NCBI RefSeq assembly: GCF_004341385.1
Contig: NZ_SLXE01000003.1
Location: 1-64,000, forward strand
Source: Uruburuella suis
Lineage (GTDB): Bacteria; Pseudomonadota; Gammaproteobacteria; Burkholderiales; Neisseriaceae
Length of the DNA stretch: 64,000 nt
Direction: 5' to 3'
Under the pieces are notes generated by a model. The model was not told where the DNA came from, ran no database searches, and worked only from the letters and a program-made list of their open reading frames with translations. A program made the translations under genes and the position numbers. Shown in pieces: positions 7,879 to 16,944 of this stretch (its first letter is position 1; each line of letters opens with the position of its first letter).

Positions 7879-10008
7879 TTATCCGATGCGTTTGAAAGGT
7901 GGCAGGCAGGCGAGCAGCTGCTTGCCGTAGCGCTGGGTTTTCACGCGGTTGTCGAGTATGGTCACGCGGCCGTAATCACTTTCGGTGCGGATCAGCCGCC
8001 CCACCGCCTGCACCAGCTTGAGGCTGGCTTCGGGCACGGTGATTTCGATAAAAGGGTTGCCGCCGCGCTGCTCGATCCAGCGGTTTTGCGTTTTTTCGAT
8101 AGGGTTGTCGGGCATGGAAAACGGCAGCTTGGCGATGATTACCTGCACGCAGGCCGCACCGGGCAAATCCAGCCCTTCGGCAAAGCTGTCGAGCCCGAAA
8201 ATAATGCTGGCGCGCCCGTCGGCAATGGCATCGTGGTGTTTTTGCAGCAGCACGGCTTTGGGCACTTCGCCCTGCACCAGCAAAAGCGGCAGATAATCGG
8301 CGGCTAAGCGCAGCGCCACATCCTGCATCTGCTTGCGCGAGCTGAACAACACCAGCGTGCCGATGGCCTCTTCGGCGGAAACCAGGCGCGGCAGCCATTC
8401 CACAATAGCATCGGTGTGGGCGGCCGCATCTTTCGGGCTGGCGGCCAAGGGCGGAATATAAAGCTCGCCCTGAGCATCAAAATCAAACGGGCTGGGCAAG
8501 GCCAGCGTGGTGGTGGCCGGCAGCCACACCAGCCCGGTTTGGCGCAGCAGCAAATCGAAGCTGCCCAACGATTGCAAAGTGGCCGAGGTGAGCACGGCGC
8601 CGGCGGCGCGCCGCCACAAACCGTTGGCCAAGTGGCTGGCGCTGCTGATGGGGCTGGCGTTGAAAAAATAATCGTTTTTATCGCTGATGCGGCGCGTAAT
8701 CCACTTGGCCAGCGGCGCTTCGCCCTCGGGTGGCACGGTGGACAATAAATCCCACACGGCGCTGATTTGCTCGGCGCGGGCGATAAACATGCCGAATTCA
8801 CCGCTCAAGCGGTCGATCAAGGCGCTGTCTTGGTCTTTGTCGCGGCGAGTGGCGGCGAGCGCATCGTTGAGGGTGTAGAGCTGTTTGAGCAGGCTGCGGG
8901 CGGCCACGGCGGTGTTGGACACCAATAATTCGAGCGATTCGGGGATTTTACCGTCTTGCCACAGCCACACCGATTCGCTGCCCTCCGAAGGCGCCAGCGC
9001 CGGCTCGTCGGCCAGCTGAAACGACCATTCGTTGAGGCTTTCCAGCAAAGAAGCAGCGGCCTCGTCGGCCAGATTGGCCGCTTCGGCTTTATCGGCCACG
9101 GCGGCGATTTTGTCGCTGATGGCGGGCAGCTTTTCCAGCGTCCACACGGCCTGGTTCCACGAATGCTCGGCGGCAAACTGGCTCAAGGCTTTTTTGGGCA
9201 GATGGTGCGCTTCGTCGATGCAATAAAAGCTGTTTTCAGGCGCAGGCAGAATCACGCCGCCGCCCATGCCGATGTCGGCGAGCAGCAAATCGTGGTTGGC
9301 CACCACCACATCCACGCTCTCCAGCGTGTCGCGCGCCAGATAAAACGGGCATTCCGGCCGGTTGGGGCAGGCCGCTTTCAGGCAGCCGTGGCGGTCGTTG
9401 GTGATTTTAAACCACACCGCATCGTCGATTTTCTGCGGCCAAGTATCGCGATCGCCGTTGAAGCGGCGCGCGGCAAACTCATCGGCCAAATCGCGCAGCA
9501 TTTGCAGCTCTTCCGGACGGGGCTTGCTCTCCCACAGCACCGTGGGCGCTTCTATGCCGAGTAAGTTTTGCTGGGCGTTGCTCTGGGTGAGCTGATAGAG
9601 CTTATAGGGGCACAGATAGCGGCCGCGCCCTTTGGCCAGCGCAAACGTCATTTCCAGCCCCGAATGCGCCACCAAAAAAGGCAAATCCCGGTGCACCAAT
9701 TGCTCTTGCAAAGCCACGGTGGCGCTCGACACAACCAGCCGCTTGCCCCGCGTTTGCGCCATAATTCCGCCTGCCAGCAAATAGGCCAGGCTTTTGCCCA
9801 CGCCGGTGGGGCCTTCGATCACAGCAATGCTCTCACCCTCGCGCTTGGGCGCTTCTTCGCCCTCGACGCGGCTTTGGCTGCGCGAAAAAGCGTTGGCAAT
9901 CGCCGCAATCATTTCGCGCTGGGCGGCGCGCGGCCGAAAGCCAGGCAGGCTTTTGCCGATGTTTTGATAATGGTCGCGGATAGCGTTTTTTTCGAGGTCG
10001 GTGAGCAT
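7879..10008 (-). CDS. dinG: ATP-dependent DNA helicase DinG
   Basis: DinG is a superfamily 2, XPD-like 5'-3' helicase that unwinds D-loops, R-loops and G-quadruplexes at stalled forks. The 709-residue protein has Walker A EGPTGVGKSLAYL, iron-sulfur ligands around RYLCPYKL and GCLKAACPNRPECPF, the DEAH box YCIDEAHHLPKK, and the C-terminal motifs FGLDSFAEGLDLPG and QAVGRLIRTESDYG. E. coli DinG is about the same length. The downstream UDG-like gene starts 14 bases after its stop, with a DUS in the gap. Confidence 0.95.
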   Translation of the reverse strand: MLTDLEKNAIRDHYQNIGKSLPGFRPRAAQREMIAAIANAFSRSQSRVEGEEAPKREGESIAVIEGPTGVGKSLAYLLAGGIMAQTRGKRLVVSSATVALQEQLVHRDLPFLVAHSGLEMTFALAKGRGRYLCPYKLYQLTQSNAQQNLLGIEAPTVLWESKPRPEELQMLRDLADEFAARRFNGDRDTWPQKIDDAVWFKITNDRHGCLKAACPNRPECPFYLARDTLESVDVVVANHDLLLADIGMGGGVILPAPENSFYCIDEAHHLPKKALSQFAAEHSWNQAVWTLEKLPAISDKIAAVADKAEAANLADEAAASLLESLNEWSFQLADEPALAPSEGSESVWLWQDGKIPESLELLVSNTAVAARSLLKQLYTLNDALAATRRDKDQDSALIDRLSGEFGMFIARAEQISAVWDLLSTVPPEGEAPLAKWITRRISDKNDYFFNASPISSASHLANGLWRRAAGAVLTSATLQSLGSFDLLLRQTGLVWLPATTTLALPSPFDFDAQGELYIPPLAASPKDAAAHTDAIVEWLPRLVSAEEAIGTLVLFSSRKQMQDVALRLAADYLPLLLVQGEVPKAVLLQKHHDAIADGRASIIFGLDSFAEGLDLPGAACVQVIIAKLPFSMPDNPIEKTQNRWIEQRGGNPFIEITVPEASLKLVQAVGRLIRTESDYGRVTILDNRVKTQRYGKQLLACLPPFKRIG

Positions 10009-10127
10009 GAGAATCGGTTTGAGGCCGTATCAAAACGGCATGAGAAAACAAGCGGCTATTTTAGCATTTTATCAACAAGGCCGTCTGAAAAATGCCCGCA
10101 AACTTCGCCGTATCAATAAAAATACAA

Positions 10128-10160
10128 AAAGGCCGTCTGAAAACCTTTCAGACGGCCTTT
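10128..10160. terminator. glmS terminator (DUS pair)
   Basis: AAAGGCCGTCTGAAA and complement with a three-base loop, 21 bases downstream of the glmS stop codon on the minus strand. A further single DUS lies at 10079-10090. Confidence 0.7.
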
Positions 10161-10181
10161 GCCATTACAAATCGGTAAAAC

Positions 10182-12020
10182 TTATTCCACCGTTACCGAT
10201 TTGGCCAGGTTGCGCGGTTTGTCCACATCGGTGCCGCGTGCCAAAGCGGCGTGGTAAGACAAAAGCTGCACGGGAATGGTGTGCACGATGGGAGAGAGCA
10301 CGCCGGCGTGGCGCGGGGTGCGGATCACATGCACGCCTTCGCTTTCGTGGAAATTGCTATCCAAATCGGTAAACACAAACAATTCGCCGCCGCGTGCGCC
10401 CACTTCCTGCATATTGGCTTTCACTTTGTCCAGCAAGCTGTCGTTGGGTGCAATCACCACCACCGGCATGTTTTCATCCACCAACGCCAAGGGGCCGTGT
10501 TTGAGCTCGCCGGCGGGATAGGCTTCGGCATGAATATAGGTGATTTCTTTCAGCTTCAGCGCGCCTTCGAGTGCAATCGGATAGTGAATGCCGCGGCCGA
10601 GGAAAAGGGCGCTGGCTTTCTTGGCGAATTTTTGCGCCCACGCGGCGATTTGCGGCTCGAGATTCATCACATGCTGGATGCTGCCGGGCAGCTGGCGCAA
10701 TTCTTCGGTGTAGGCACGCGCCTGCTCTTCGCCGACATGGCCGCGCATTTTGCCCAAGGTAACGGCCAAGCCGAACAACACCACCAATTGGGTGGTGAAG
10801 GCTTTGGTGGAAGCCACGCCGATTTCTGCGCCGGCGCGGGTGTAGAGCACCAATTCGCTCTCGCGCGGCAGCGCCGATTCCAGCACGTTGCAAATGGAAA
10901 GGCTGTGGGTTTGGCCGAGCGATTGGGCGTATTTCAGCGCTTCCATGGTGTCGAGCGTTTCGCCGGATTGGGAAATGGTAATCACCAATTGTTTGGGGTT
11001 GGCAATCACATCGCGGTATCGGTATTCGCTGGCGATTTCCACATCGGTGGGGATTTTGGCGATGCTCTCGAGCCAGTATTTGCCGGTGAGGGCGGAATAA
11101 TAAGAAGTGCCGCAGGCGAGGATTTTGATGCTGTCGATGCCGGCAAACACTTCGCGCGCGGTTGTGCCGAAATTTTCAGGCTCAAAGCCGCCGTCGAGAA
11201 ATACTTCGGCGGTGTCGGCAATGGCACGCGGCTGCTCGTGGATTTCTTTTTGCATAAAGTGGCTGTAGGGGCCAAGCTCCAGCGAGGCGAGCGATAATTC
11301 AGACACTTTCACTTTGCGCTCGGCGGCCTGCCCGTTTTTGTCGAGCAGCTTTTCAATGCCATTTGCATTCAAAAGGGCAATGTCGCCGTCTTCGAGATAG
11401 GCGATGTTGCGGGTGAAGGCAATCACGGCCGACACATCGGATGCGATAAAGGTTTCTTCGTCGCCGAAAGCCACCAGCAGCGGGCAGCCCATGCGCGCCA
11501 CCACCATTTCTTTGTGGTTGTCGTCGGCAATCACGCCGATGGCATATGCACCGTGAAAACGGGTGCAGGCGGCTTCTACGGCGGCGAAAAGATCGTGGCC
11601 GTTGCGCTCATATTCGTGTTTGACGCTGTGGGCAATCACTTCGGTGTCGGTTTGTGATTCAAAGGTGTAGCCCAAGCTTTGCAGGCGGGCGCGCTCTTCT
11701 TCGAAGTTTTCGATAATGCCGTTGTGCACCACGGCAATCAGGCCGCCGGAAATATGCGGGTGGGCATTGGGCTCGGTTACGCCGCCATGGGTGGCCCAGC
11801 GGGTGTGGCCGATGCCGATGTGGCCGTGCACGCCTTTTTCGCGGGCGGCGTTTTCCATCAGCTGCACGCGGCCGACACGGCGCACGCGGGTGATTTTGTT
11901 GCCGGTTTGCACGGCGATGCCGGATGAATCATAGCCTCGGTATTCCAAGCGTTTGAGGCCGTCGGTGAGAAAATCCACAACATTGTGGTGGGCGCGAATG
12001 GCGCCTACGATACCGCACAT
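10182..12020 (-). CDS. glmS: Glutamine-fructose-6-phosphate aminotransferase (isomerizing)
   Basis: GlmS makes glucosamine 6-phosphate from fructose 6-phosphate and glutamine, the first step toward UDP-GlcNAc. The 612-residue protein begins MCGIVGAI with the catalytic N-terminal Cys, followed by the glutaminase domain (TRWATHGGVTEPNAHPH) and two SIS domains (CGTSYYSALTGKYWLE, TISQSGETLDTMEAL). The C-terminus NLAKSVTVE is the family end. glmU lies directly upstream on the same strand with a 120-base gap, so both enzymes of the pathway are adjacent. I see no glmS ribozyme upstream. Confidence 0.97.
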   Translation of the reverse strand: MCGIVGAIRAHHNVVDFLTDGLKRLEYRGYDSSGIAVQTGNKITRVRRVGRVQLMENAAREKGVHGHIGIGHTRWATHGGVTEPNAHPHISGGLIAVVHNGIIENFEEERARLQSLGYTFESQTDTEVIAHSVKHEYERNGHDLFAAVEAACTRFHGAYAIGVIADDNHKEMVVARMGCPLLVAFGDEETFIASDVSAVIAFTRNIAYLEDGDIALLNANGIEKLLDKNGQAAERKVKVSELSLASLELGPYSHFMQKEIHEQPRAIADTAEVFLDGGFEPENFGTTAREVFAGIDSIKILACGTSYYSALTGKYWLESIAKIPTDVEIASEYRYRDVIANPKQLVITISQSGETLDTMEALKYAQSLGQTHSLSICNVLESALPRESELVLYTRAGAEIGVASTKAFTTQLVVLFGLAVTLGKMRGHVGEEQARAYTEELRQLPGSIQHVMNLEPQIAAWAQKFAKKASALFLGRGIHYPIALEGALKLKEITYIHAEAYPAGELKHGPLALVDENMPVVVIAPNDSLLDKVKANMQEVGARGGELFVFTDLDSNFHESEGVHVIRTPRHAGVLSPIVHTIPVQLLSYHAALARGTDVDKPRNLAKSVTVE

Positions 12021-12093
12021 AAAAGTTCCTTAGTATCAAAGTTTTAAAAAAATGCTTGTTTGGCCGACTCTCGGACAAACAGGCGGGAAAAGC

Positions 12094-12135
12094 TTTCAGA
12101 CAGCCTTACTGTTTTGAATCAGGCCGTCTGAAAGC
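12094..12135. terminator. Imperfect DUS inverted repeat between glmU and glmS
   Basis: CTTTCAGACAGCCT (one mismatch to DUS) pairs with AGGCCGTCTGAAAG across about 12 bases, directly after the glmU stop. A weak or leaky terminator is plausible. Confidence 0.45.
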
Positions 12136-12140
12136 AATTT

Positions 12141-13511
12141 TTATTTTTTGGCCGGCTTTTCCGGGCGCACCCAGCCTTCAATCACGGTTTGGCGTGCACG
12201 GGCAAGCGCGAGCTGGTTGTCGGGGCAATTTTTGGTAATCGCGCTGCCCGCGCCGGTGGTGGCGCGGCTGCCGATGGTAACGGGTGCCACCAGCACCGAG
12301 TTGGAGCCGATGCGCACTTCATCGCCAATCACGGTTTTGTGTTTGTTTACGCCATCGTAGTTGGCGGTGATGGTGCCGGCGCCGATATTGGTTTTGCTGC
12401 CGATTTCGGCATCGCCTAAATAGGTGAGGTGGTTGGCTTTGCTGCCTTTGCCGATGGTGGTGTTTTTCACTTCCACAAAATTGCCGATATGCACTTCATC
12501 GGCCAATTTGGCATTCGGGCGCAGGCGGGCATAGGGGCCGATATGGGCGCGTGCGCCGATTTCGCAATCTTCCAAATGCGAAAACGCTTCGATTTTGCTG
12601 CCTTCGCCGATTTTGGCGTTGCGAATCACGCAGTTGGGGCCGATTTCCACATCGGCGCCCAGCACCACATCGCCTTCAAACACACAGTTCACATCAATCA
12701 CCACATCTTGGCCGTGTTTCAGACGGCCTCTCAAATCAAAACGGGCAGGATCGCGCAGGGTGACGCCGGCTTTCAATAATTCATCTGCCTGATCGCGCTG
12801 GAAAATGCGTTCCAATTCAGCCAGCTGCACTTTATTGTTTACGCCGGCGGCCAAATGGCTGGCGCGCACCTGCACCGGATGCACTTTGATGCCATCTGCA
12901 TTGGCCAGCGCAATCAAGTCGGTGAGGTAATATTCGCCCTGCGCATTGTTGCTCTGCAAGGCATTCAGCCAGCCCTCGAGCTTGGCATTGGGCAGCACCA
13001 AAATGCCGGTGTTGATTTCCTGCACCGCTTTTTGGGCGGCATCGGCGTCTTTTTCTTCCACAATCGCCACCACATTGCCACCCTCGCGGATGATGCGGCC
13101 GTAGCCGGTGGGGTTTTCCAGCACATCGGTGAGCAGGCCCACTTCTTCGCCGGCGGCGTCGAGCAGGGTTTGCAGGGTGGGCGCGTCAATCAGCGGCACA
13201 TCGCCGTAGAGCACGAGCGTGCGGCCTTCTGCGGGCAGGTGCGGCAGCGCCACTTTCACGGCATGCCCGGTGCCCAGCTGCTCGGTTTGTTCCACCCAAG
13301 CCACATTGCGCGCCACGCGCTCGCGCACTTTTTCTTTGCCGTGGCCTATCACCACAACGGTGCTTTGGGGCTCTAGCTGCTGCGCGGTGTCGATTACGCG
13401 CGCCACCATGGGCTCGCCGCCGATTTCGTGCAACACTTTGGGCAGCTTGGAATACATGCGCGTGCCTTTGCCGGCCGCGAGAATCACGATATGCAGGGAA
13501 TGTGGGCTCAT
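12141..13511 (-). CDS. glmU: Bifunctional UDP-GlcNAc pyrophosphorylase / glucosamine-1-phosphate acetyltransferase
   Basis: GlmU acetylates glucosamine 1-phosphate and uridylylates it to UDP-GlcNAc for peptidoglycan and lipooligosaccharide. The 456-residue protein shows the pyrophosphorylase motif VILAAGKGTRMYSKLPK, then a left-handed beta-helix of hexapeptide repeats (for example IGPNCVIRNAKIGEGS) and the acetyltransferase motif TANYDGVNKHKT. The frame is open to 13541, but the start at 13511 (MSPHSLHIVIL) places the nucleotide-binding loop at the usual distance. A DUS in the coding region encodes Gly-Arg-Leu-Lys near 12716-12730. Confidence 0.96.
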   Translation of the reverse strand: MSPHSLHIVILAAGKGTRMYSKLPKVLHEIGGEPMVARVIDTAQQLEPQSTVVVIGHGKEKVRERVARNVAWVEQTEQLGTGHAVKVALPHLPAEGRTLVLYGDVPLIDAPTLQTLLDAAGEEVGLLTDVLENPTGYGRIIREGGNVVAIVEEKDADAAQKAVQEINTGILVLPNAKLEGWLNALQSNNAQGEYYLTDLIALANADGIKVHPVQVRASHLAAGVNNKVQLAELERIFQRDQADELLKAGVTLRDPARFDLRGRLKHGQDVVIDVNCVFEGDVVLGADVEIGPNCVIRNAKIGEGSKIEAFSHLEDCEIGARAHIGPYARLRPNAKLADEVHIGNFVEVKNTTIGKGSKANHLTYLGDAEIGSKTNIGAGTITANYDGVNKHKTVIGDEVRIGSNSVLVAPVTIGSRATTGAGSAITKNCPDNQLALARARQTVIEGWVRPEKPAKK

Positions 13512-13549
13512 GGATAAAATCTTTTCGCTGAAATCAATCATATGGGCGG

Positions 13550-13581
13550 GCAGGCCGTCTGAAAGCTTTCAGACGGCCTGC
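13550..13581. terminator. Perfect 32-bp DUS palindrome
   Basis: GCAGGCCGTCTGAAAG is followed immediately by its complement with no spacer. It separates the small lipoprotein gene from glmU. Confidence 0.55.
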
Positions 13582-13615
13582 CTTGCGGAAGGTTTATTGA
13601 ATGTGTGGTGTGGTG

Positions 13616-13876
13616 TTATTGCGCCGAACTTTGCGGCTCGTCCCAATTGGCGCCGCGCACTTCGGCCGGCTCGCTCATGCCCGGCTTGACTGCGTGCGGC
13701 TCGGGGCGGTATTGGTTGTATTGCATATTGCGTGAATAAGAGCCGTCTTCGTAATACACGCGGGTGCCTTTTTCGTATTTCTGGCGCAGGCCGGTGTGGC
13801 CGTCGTTTTTTTGATAGGTTTCCCAAGAACAGCCGAAAAGGGCGGTGCCGGCAAGCAGCAGGGCGAGGTAGCGCAT
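13616..13876 (-). CDS. Small predicted lipoprotein, function unknown
   Basis: An 86-residue protein starting MRYLALLLAGTALFGCS: a short positively charged start, a hydrophobic stretch and a lipobox with Cys at 16, so it should be exported and lipid-anchored. The mature part is hydrophilic and rich in Tyr, Arg and Asn (KGTRVYYEDGSYSRNMQ) and ends in a Pro/Glu-rich tail. I do not recognise the family. It lies 9 bases after the HAD hydrolase gene and is probably co-transcribed with it. Confidence 0.7.
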   Translation of the reverse strand: MRYLALLLAGTALFGCSWETYQKNDGHTGLRQKYEKGTRVYYEDGSYSRNMQYNQYRPEPHAVKPGMSEPAEVRGANWDEPQSSAQ

Positions 13877-13885
13877 GATGTTTCC

Positions 13886-14608
13886 TTATTGATTGGTCAT
13901 AATTTCCGGATGTCGGCCTATTGTAATCAAATCATCACCCGCTTCATAGTATGATTTTTGCCAATCTTCCGCAGCCCATGCACACAGGGCGGCCATATCG
14001 GCGGCGGCAAAATCCACAAAAGGCAAATCATGCGTTTGCTGCCCATACCACACGGTGCGCATGCCCAAGGCTTTGGCGGCATGCAGGTTGGCGGCACTAT
14101 CATCTATCATAATGCATTGTTCGGGCGGCACATTAAGTATACGACAAACGGTTAAATAGGCTTTTTCAGCGGGCTTGTAGGTGAAATCGAAATCATCGGT
14201 GCCCAAGAGGGCTTCGAAATGGTGTGCAATGCCCATCGCCTGCACCAGCGCGCGCACATAAAACGACGGGCCGTTGGAAAACACAGCTTTACGACCTTTC
14301 AGACGGCCTAAAGTTTCCGCTGCACCCGCCATCGGCACCAAAACGGCCAGCAATTCGGGCAAGGGGTGGCTTTGCTGCAAAAAATGCGGCACGCTGATTT
14401 CGGGATGGTGCTGCTGCAAGCCCGCCAACGTGGCGCCGTAGCGGTGCCAATAATCTTCGCGCAGCCGGCCGGCGGCTTCGGGCGTGAGTGCGAGCTGTTG
14501 CGCCAGATAGGCGGTCATGTGTTGGTTGATCAGCCGGAAAATGCCGGCATCGGCATGGTGCAGCGTGTTGTCGAGGTCGAAAAGCCAAACGGGGTGGGAA
14601 ATCATCAT
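13886..14608 (-). CDS. HAD-family hydrolase, pyrimidine 5'-nucleotidase-like
   Basis: Haloacid-dehalogenase-fold phosphatase of 240 residues. Motif I is FDLDNTLHH near residue 10, motif II KAVFSNGPSFY near 112, motif III lysine FTYKPAEKAY and motif IV MIDDSAANLHAAK. The helical cap between motifs I and II, and the DLDNTLHHA start, resemble the yeast SSM1/plant-type pyrimidine 5'-nucleotidases. The substrate cannot be read from sequence; a nucleotide or phosphosugar is possible. Two tandem ATG codons (14608, 14605) start it; no clear ribosome site. One DUS lies inside (Gly-Arg-Leu-Lys, near 14297-14310). Confidence 0.8.
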   Translation of the reverse strand: MMISHPVWLFDLDNTLHHADAGIFRLINQHMTAYLAQQLALTPEAAGRLREDYWHRYGATLAGLQQHHPEISVPHFLQQSHPLPELLAVLVPMAGAAETLGRLKGRKAVFSNGPSFYVRALVQAMGIAHHFEALLGTDDFDFTYKPAEKAYLTVCRILNVPPEQCIMIDDSAANLHAAKALGMRTVWYGQQTHDLPFVDFAAADMAALCAWAAEDWQKSYYEAGDDLITIGRHPEIMTNQ

Positions 14609-14762
14609 CAGCGCCGGAATAGGGAGTGCTCAAAAAAAACAAACCGGCAACGATGCGCATGCACGGTTTTTTGGATGGGTATTATTTTTTTGAATGGGTA
14701 TGATTTGCGGGGTGCGCTTGGTATGATAACGCGAATATCAATAAAATACAGGGTAATGTCTG

Positions 14763-15767
14763 ATGAAACAGGGCTTTTTTTCCGGCCTCGCCGTGCTGCT
14801 GCTGAGCCTGACGGCACAGGCACAAACCGAAGTTCGGCTGGCGGTGCACAAATCGTTCAGCCTGCCGCTGGACGTGTTGGCGCAATTTGAGCGCAAGCAC
14901 GATGCCAAAGTGTCGGTGATTAAAGTGGGCAGCAGCAACGAAATGCTCAACAAGCTGATTTTGAGCCGCGCCCAGCCGATTGCCGACGCGGTTTACGGGC
15001 TCGATAATGCCAATATCGGCAAAGCCGACCAAAGCGGCATTCTGGCGGCGCGCCAGCCGCATTCGCTGCCGGCCGATGCCGGGCTGGCCGGGGCGCTGGC
15101 GGTGAATTATGCTTATGTGAACATCAATTACGATAAAAACTGGTTTGCACAACGCAAGCTGCCGCTGCCGCAATCGCTGCAAGATTTGGCCAAACCGGCC
15201 TATAAAGATTTGCTGGTGGTGCCCAACCCGGGCACATCCGGCCCCGGGCTGGCTTTTTTGCTGGCCAATATCGGCGCGATGGGCGAAGAGAACGCGTTTG
15301 AATGGTGGGCCGCCATGCGCCGCAACGGCGTGAAAACCACCAACAGCTGGAGCGATGCCTATTACACCGCGTTCACGCTTTATGGCGGCGAGCGCCCGCT
15401 GGTGGTGAGCTATGCCACAAGCCCGGCCGCCGAAGTGTTTTTCAGCAAGGGCAAATACACAACGCCACCCAGCGGCAATCTTTTTCTGAAAGGCGGCGTG
15501 TTCCGTCAAGTGGAAGGCGCGGCGGTGCTGAGCGGAGCGCGCGAGCCTGATTTGGCGCTGCAATTGGTGCGCTTTTTGCAAAGCCCCGAAGTGCAGCGCG
15601 CACTGCCGGCGGAAATGTGGGTGTATCCTGCGGTGAAAAACACGCCGCAGCCCAAAGTGTTTGCCCTCGCCCAAGCGCCCGCCGAGAGCGACACCCCCGG
15701 CCAAAGCGCAATCGCCCTGCAACAAAAGCATTGGGTGAGCCGCTGGATTCAAACCGTGTTGAAATAA
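14763..15767 (+). CDS. thiB: ThiB-like thiamine ABC transporter substrate-binding protein
   Basis: A periplasmic binding protein of 334 residues with a signal peptide (MKQGFFSGLAVLLLSLTAQAQ, likely cleaved after AQA). From memory of E. coli TbpA/ThiB, shared features are VYGLDNANI, the NPGTSGPGLAFLL segment, the VSYATSPAAEVFF segment, LPAEMWVYPA and the end WVSRWIQTV. ThiB captures thiamine or its phosphates for the ThiP/ThiQ importer. The ThiP- and ThiQ-like genes are about 15 kb away at 29953-32562, not adjacent. No TPP riboswitch is recognisable upstream. Another ligand such as iron is possible but less well supported. Confidence 0.8.
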   Translation: MKQGFFSGLAVLLLSLTAQAQTEVRLAVHKSFSLPLDVLAQFERKHDAKVSVIKVGSSNEMLNKLILSRAQPIADAVYGLDNANIGKADQSGILAARQPHSLPADAGLAGALAVNYAYVNINYDKNWFAQRKLPLPQSLQDLAKPAYKDLLVVPNPGTSGPGLAFLLANIGAMGEENAFEWWAAMRRNGVKTTNSWSDAYYTAFTLYGGERPLVVSYATSPAAEVFFSKGKYTTPPSGNLFLKGGVFRQVEGAAVLSGAREPDLALQLVRFLQSPEVQRALPAEMWVYPAVKNTPQPKVFALAQAPAESDTPGQSAIALQQKHWVSRWIQTVLK

Positions 15768-15784
15768 TGTTCAGACGGCCTCTC

Positions 15785-15946
15785 AGGGCATCCTGACAAT
15801 TCGTTTATGAGGGGGATTTTGTTCCTGCAAATGCAGATGCAAGGCAAAAAACGCAGCAAGGTTGGACACCTTGCGAGGCTTTTTAACACAGCAGATGCGT
15901 TTTCAGGAACAAAATACACCCGTAAATCGAAATGTCAGGACGCCCT
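15785..15946. repeat. Family G-related MITE with different ends
   Basis: A 162-bp non-coding element whose ends GGGCATCCTGACAATTCG and its near-complement form imperfect inverted repeats extending about 45 bases, to TTTTGTTCCTG. The core GCAGCAAGGTTGGACACCTT is shared with the three family G elements at 48701, 52158 and 55777, but the ends are not GGGTCTGTTCACA. It lies between the ThiB-like gene and the dienelactone hydrolase. Confidence 0.65.
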
Positions 15947-16000
15947 AATCTTCACATGCCGTCTGAAATGCCATTAACGCCACAACCCAAGGAGCTTATT

Positions 16001-16729
16001 ATGCGCATCACCACCCGCACCCTCAGCTACACCACCGCCGACGGCCTCACCCTGCAAAGTTATTTGTGCCTGCCTGAAGAGGCGCCAAACGAGCTTTCCG
16101 GCGTGTTGGTAGCCCCCGAATGGTGGGGCTTGAGCGACCACGCCAAACACGCGGCCGAGCGCTTGGCCGAAGCCGGCTATGCCGCGCTGGCGATGGATTT
16201 ATACGGCGAAGCCCGCCTCACCGATGAAGCGGCGCAAGCCAACGAATGGATGATGGAAGCGCTCTCCGACTCGGCCGTGCTCACCGAGCGCACCCATCTG
16301 GCGCAGCAGGCCTTGGCTTCGGTGCAGCAAATCAGCCCGCTGAGCACCGCCGCCATCGGCTTTTGCTTCGGCGGCAAAGTGGTGCTCGATATGGCACGGC
16401 GCGGCGCCGATTTAAAAGCCGTGGTGAGCTTTCACGGCAACCTCAGCCCGGCCGTGCCCGCACTGGAAGGCGTGGTGAAAGCCGAGCTTTTAGTTGAACA
16501 CGCCGGGCAGGACAGCATGGTGAGCATGGCCGATTTGGCTGCGTTTGAGCAGGAAATGAATGCCGCCAAAGTGCGCTACCATGTGGATATTTTCGACGCC
16601 AAACACGGCTTCACCAACCCGCAAGCCACCCACAACGGCGAGAAAAACGGCGTGGATCTTGCCTACAACGAAGAAGCCGCCGCCCAAAGCTGGCAGAATA
16701 TGCTCAATTTGCTGGAGCGTGTTTTGTAA
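16001..16729 (+). CDS. Dienelactone hydrolase family protein
   Basis: A 242-residue alpha/beta-hydrolase. The nucleophile elbow IGFCFGGK carries Cys instead of Ser, followed by KAVVSFHGNL and a late His in DAKHGFTNP, the Cys-Asp-His triad of dienelactone hydrolases. In most bacteria such genes are not in aromatic degradation clusters, and here no such genes are near, so the natural substrate is unknown. The ATG at 16001 is chosen because AAGGAG lies at 15989-15994; the open frame extends to 15932 into the repeat. A DUS-pair terminator follows. Confidence 0.85.
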   Translation: MRITTRTLSYTTADGLTLQSYLCLPEEAPNELSGVLVAPEWWGLSDHAKHAAERLAEAGYAALAMDLYGEARLTDEAAQANEWMMEALSDSAVLTERTHLAQQALASVQQISPLSTAAIGFCFGGKVVLDMARRGADLKAVVSFHGNLSPAVPALEGVVKAELLVEHAGQDSMVSMADLAAFEQEMNAAKVRYHVDIFDAKHGFTNPQATHNGEKNGVDLAYNEEAAAQSWQNMLNLLERVL

Positions 16730-16765
16730 GCGTTTAGCTTTTTGATAACGCAACCGCATCAAAAC

Positions 16766-16795
16766 AAGGCCGTCTGAAACGTTTCAGACGGCCTT
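16766..16795. terminator. DUS-pair terminator after the dienelactone hydrolase
   Basis: AAGGCCGTCTGAAAC directly abuts its complement, forming a 15-bp palindromic stem 36 bases beyond the stop. Confidence 0.65.
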
Positions 16796-16887
16796 TATCC
16801 ATCACAAACCAAGATAATCTTCCGCCTTGAATCCGCCAAGCTTGCCGTGAAAGAAAAGGGTTATAATAAACACTTTGCCTTTTTGCT

Positions 16888-16924
16888 TTCAGACGGCCTC
16901 AAAAACCGGCAGGCCGTCTGAAAC
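16888..16924. repeat. Outward-facing DUS pair upstream of the ABC ATPase
   Basis: TTTCAGACGGCCT and AGGCCGTCTGAAA are separated by 11 bases. This places two uptake sequences just before the ABC transporter operon. The gap 16796-16944 holds no gene. Confidence 0.5.
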
Positions 16925-16944
16925 TTTTCTTTTCAAGGATAGCT

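Noticed and set aside
10009..12140. glmS ribozyme or GlmY/GlmZ-type site upstream of glmS
   Set aside because: The 120-base leader contains a DUS pair and no ribozyme-like conserved core; that ribozyme is typical of Gram-positive bacteria.
14640..14762. Possible TPP riboswitch before the ThiB-like gene (CGGGGTGC near 14709)
   Set aside because: Only the first short box resembles a thi-box; CTGAGA and the later conserved segments are absent and there is too little room before the start codon.
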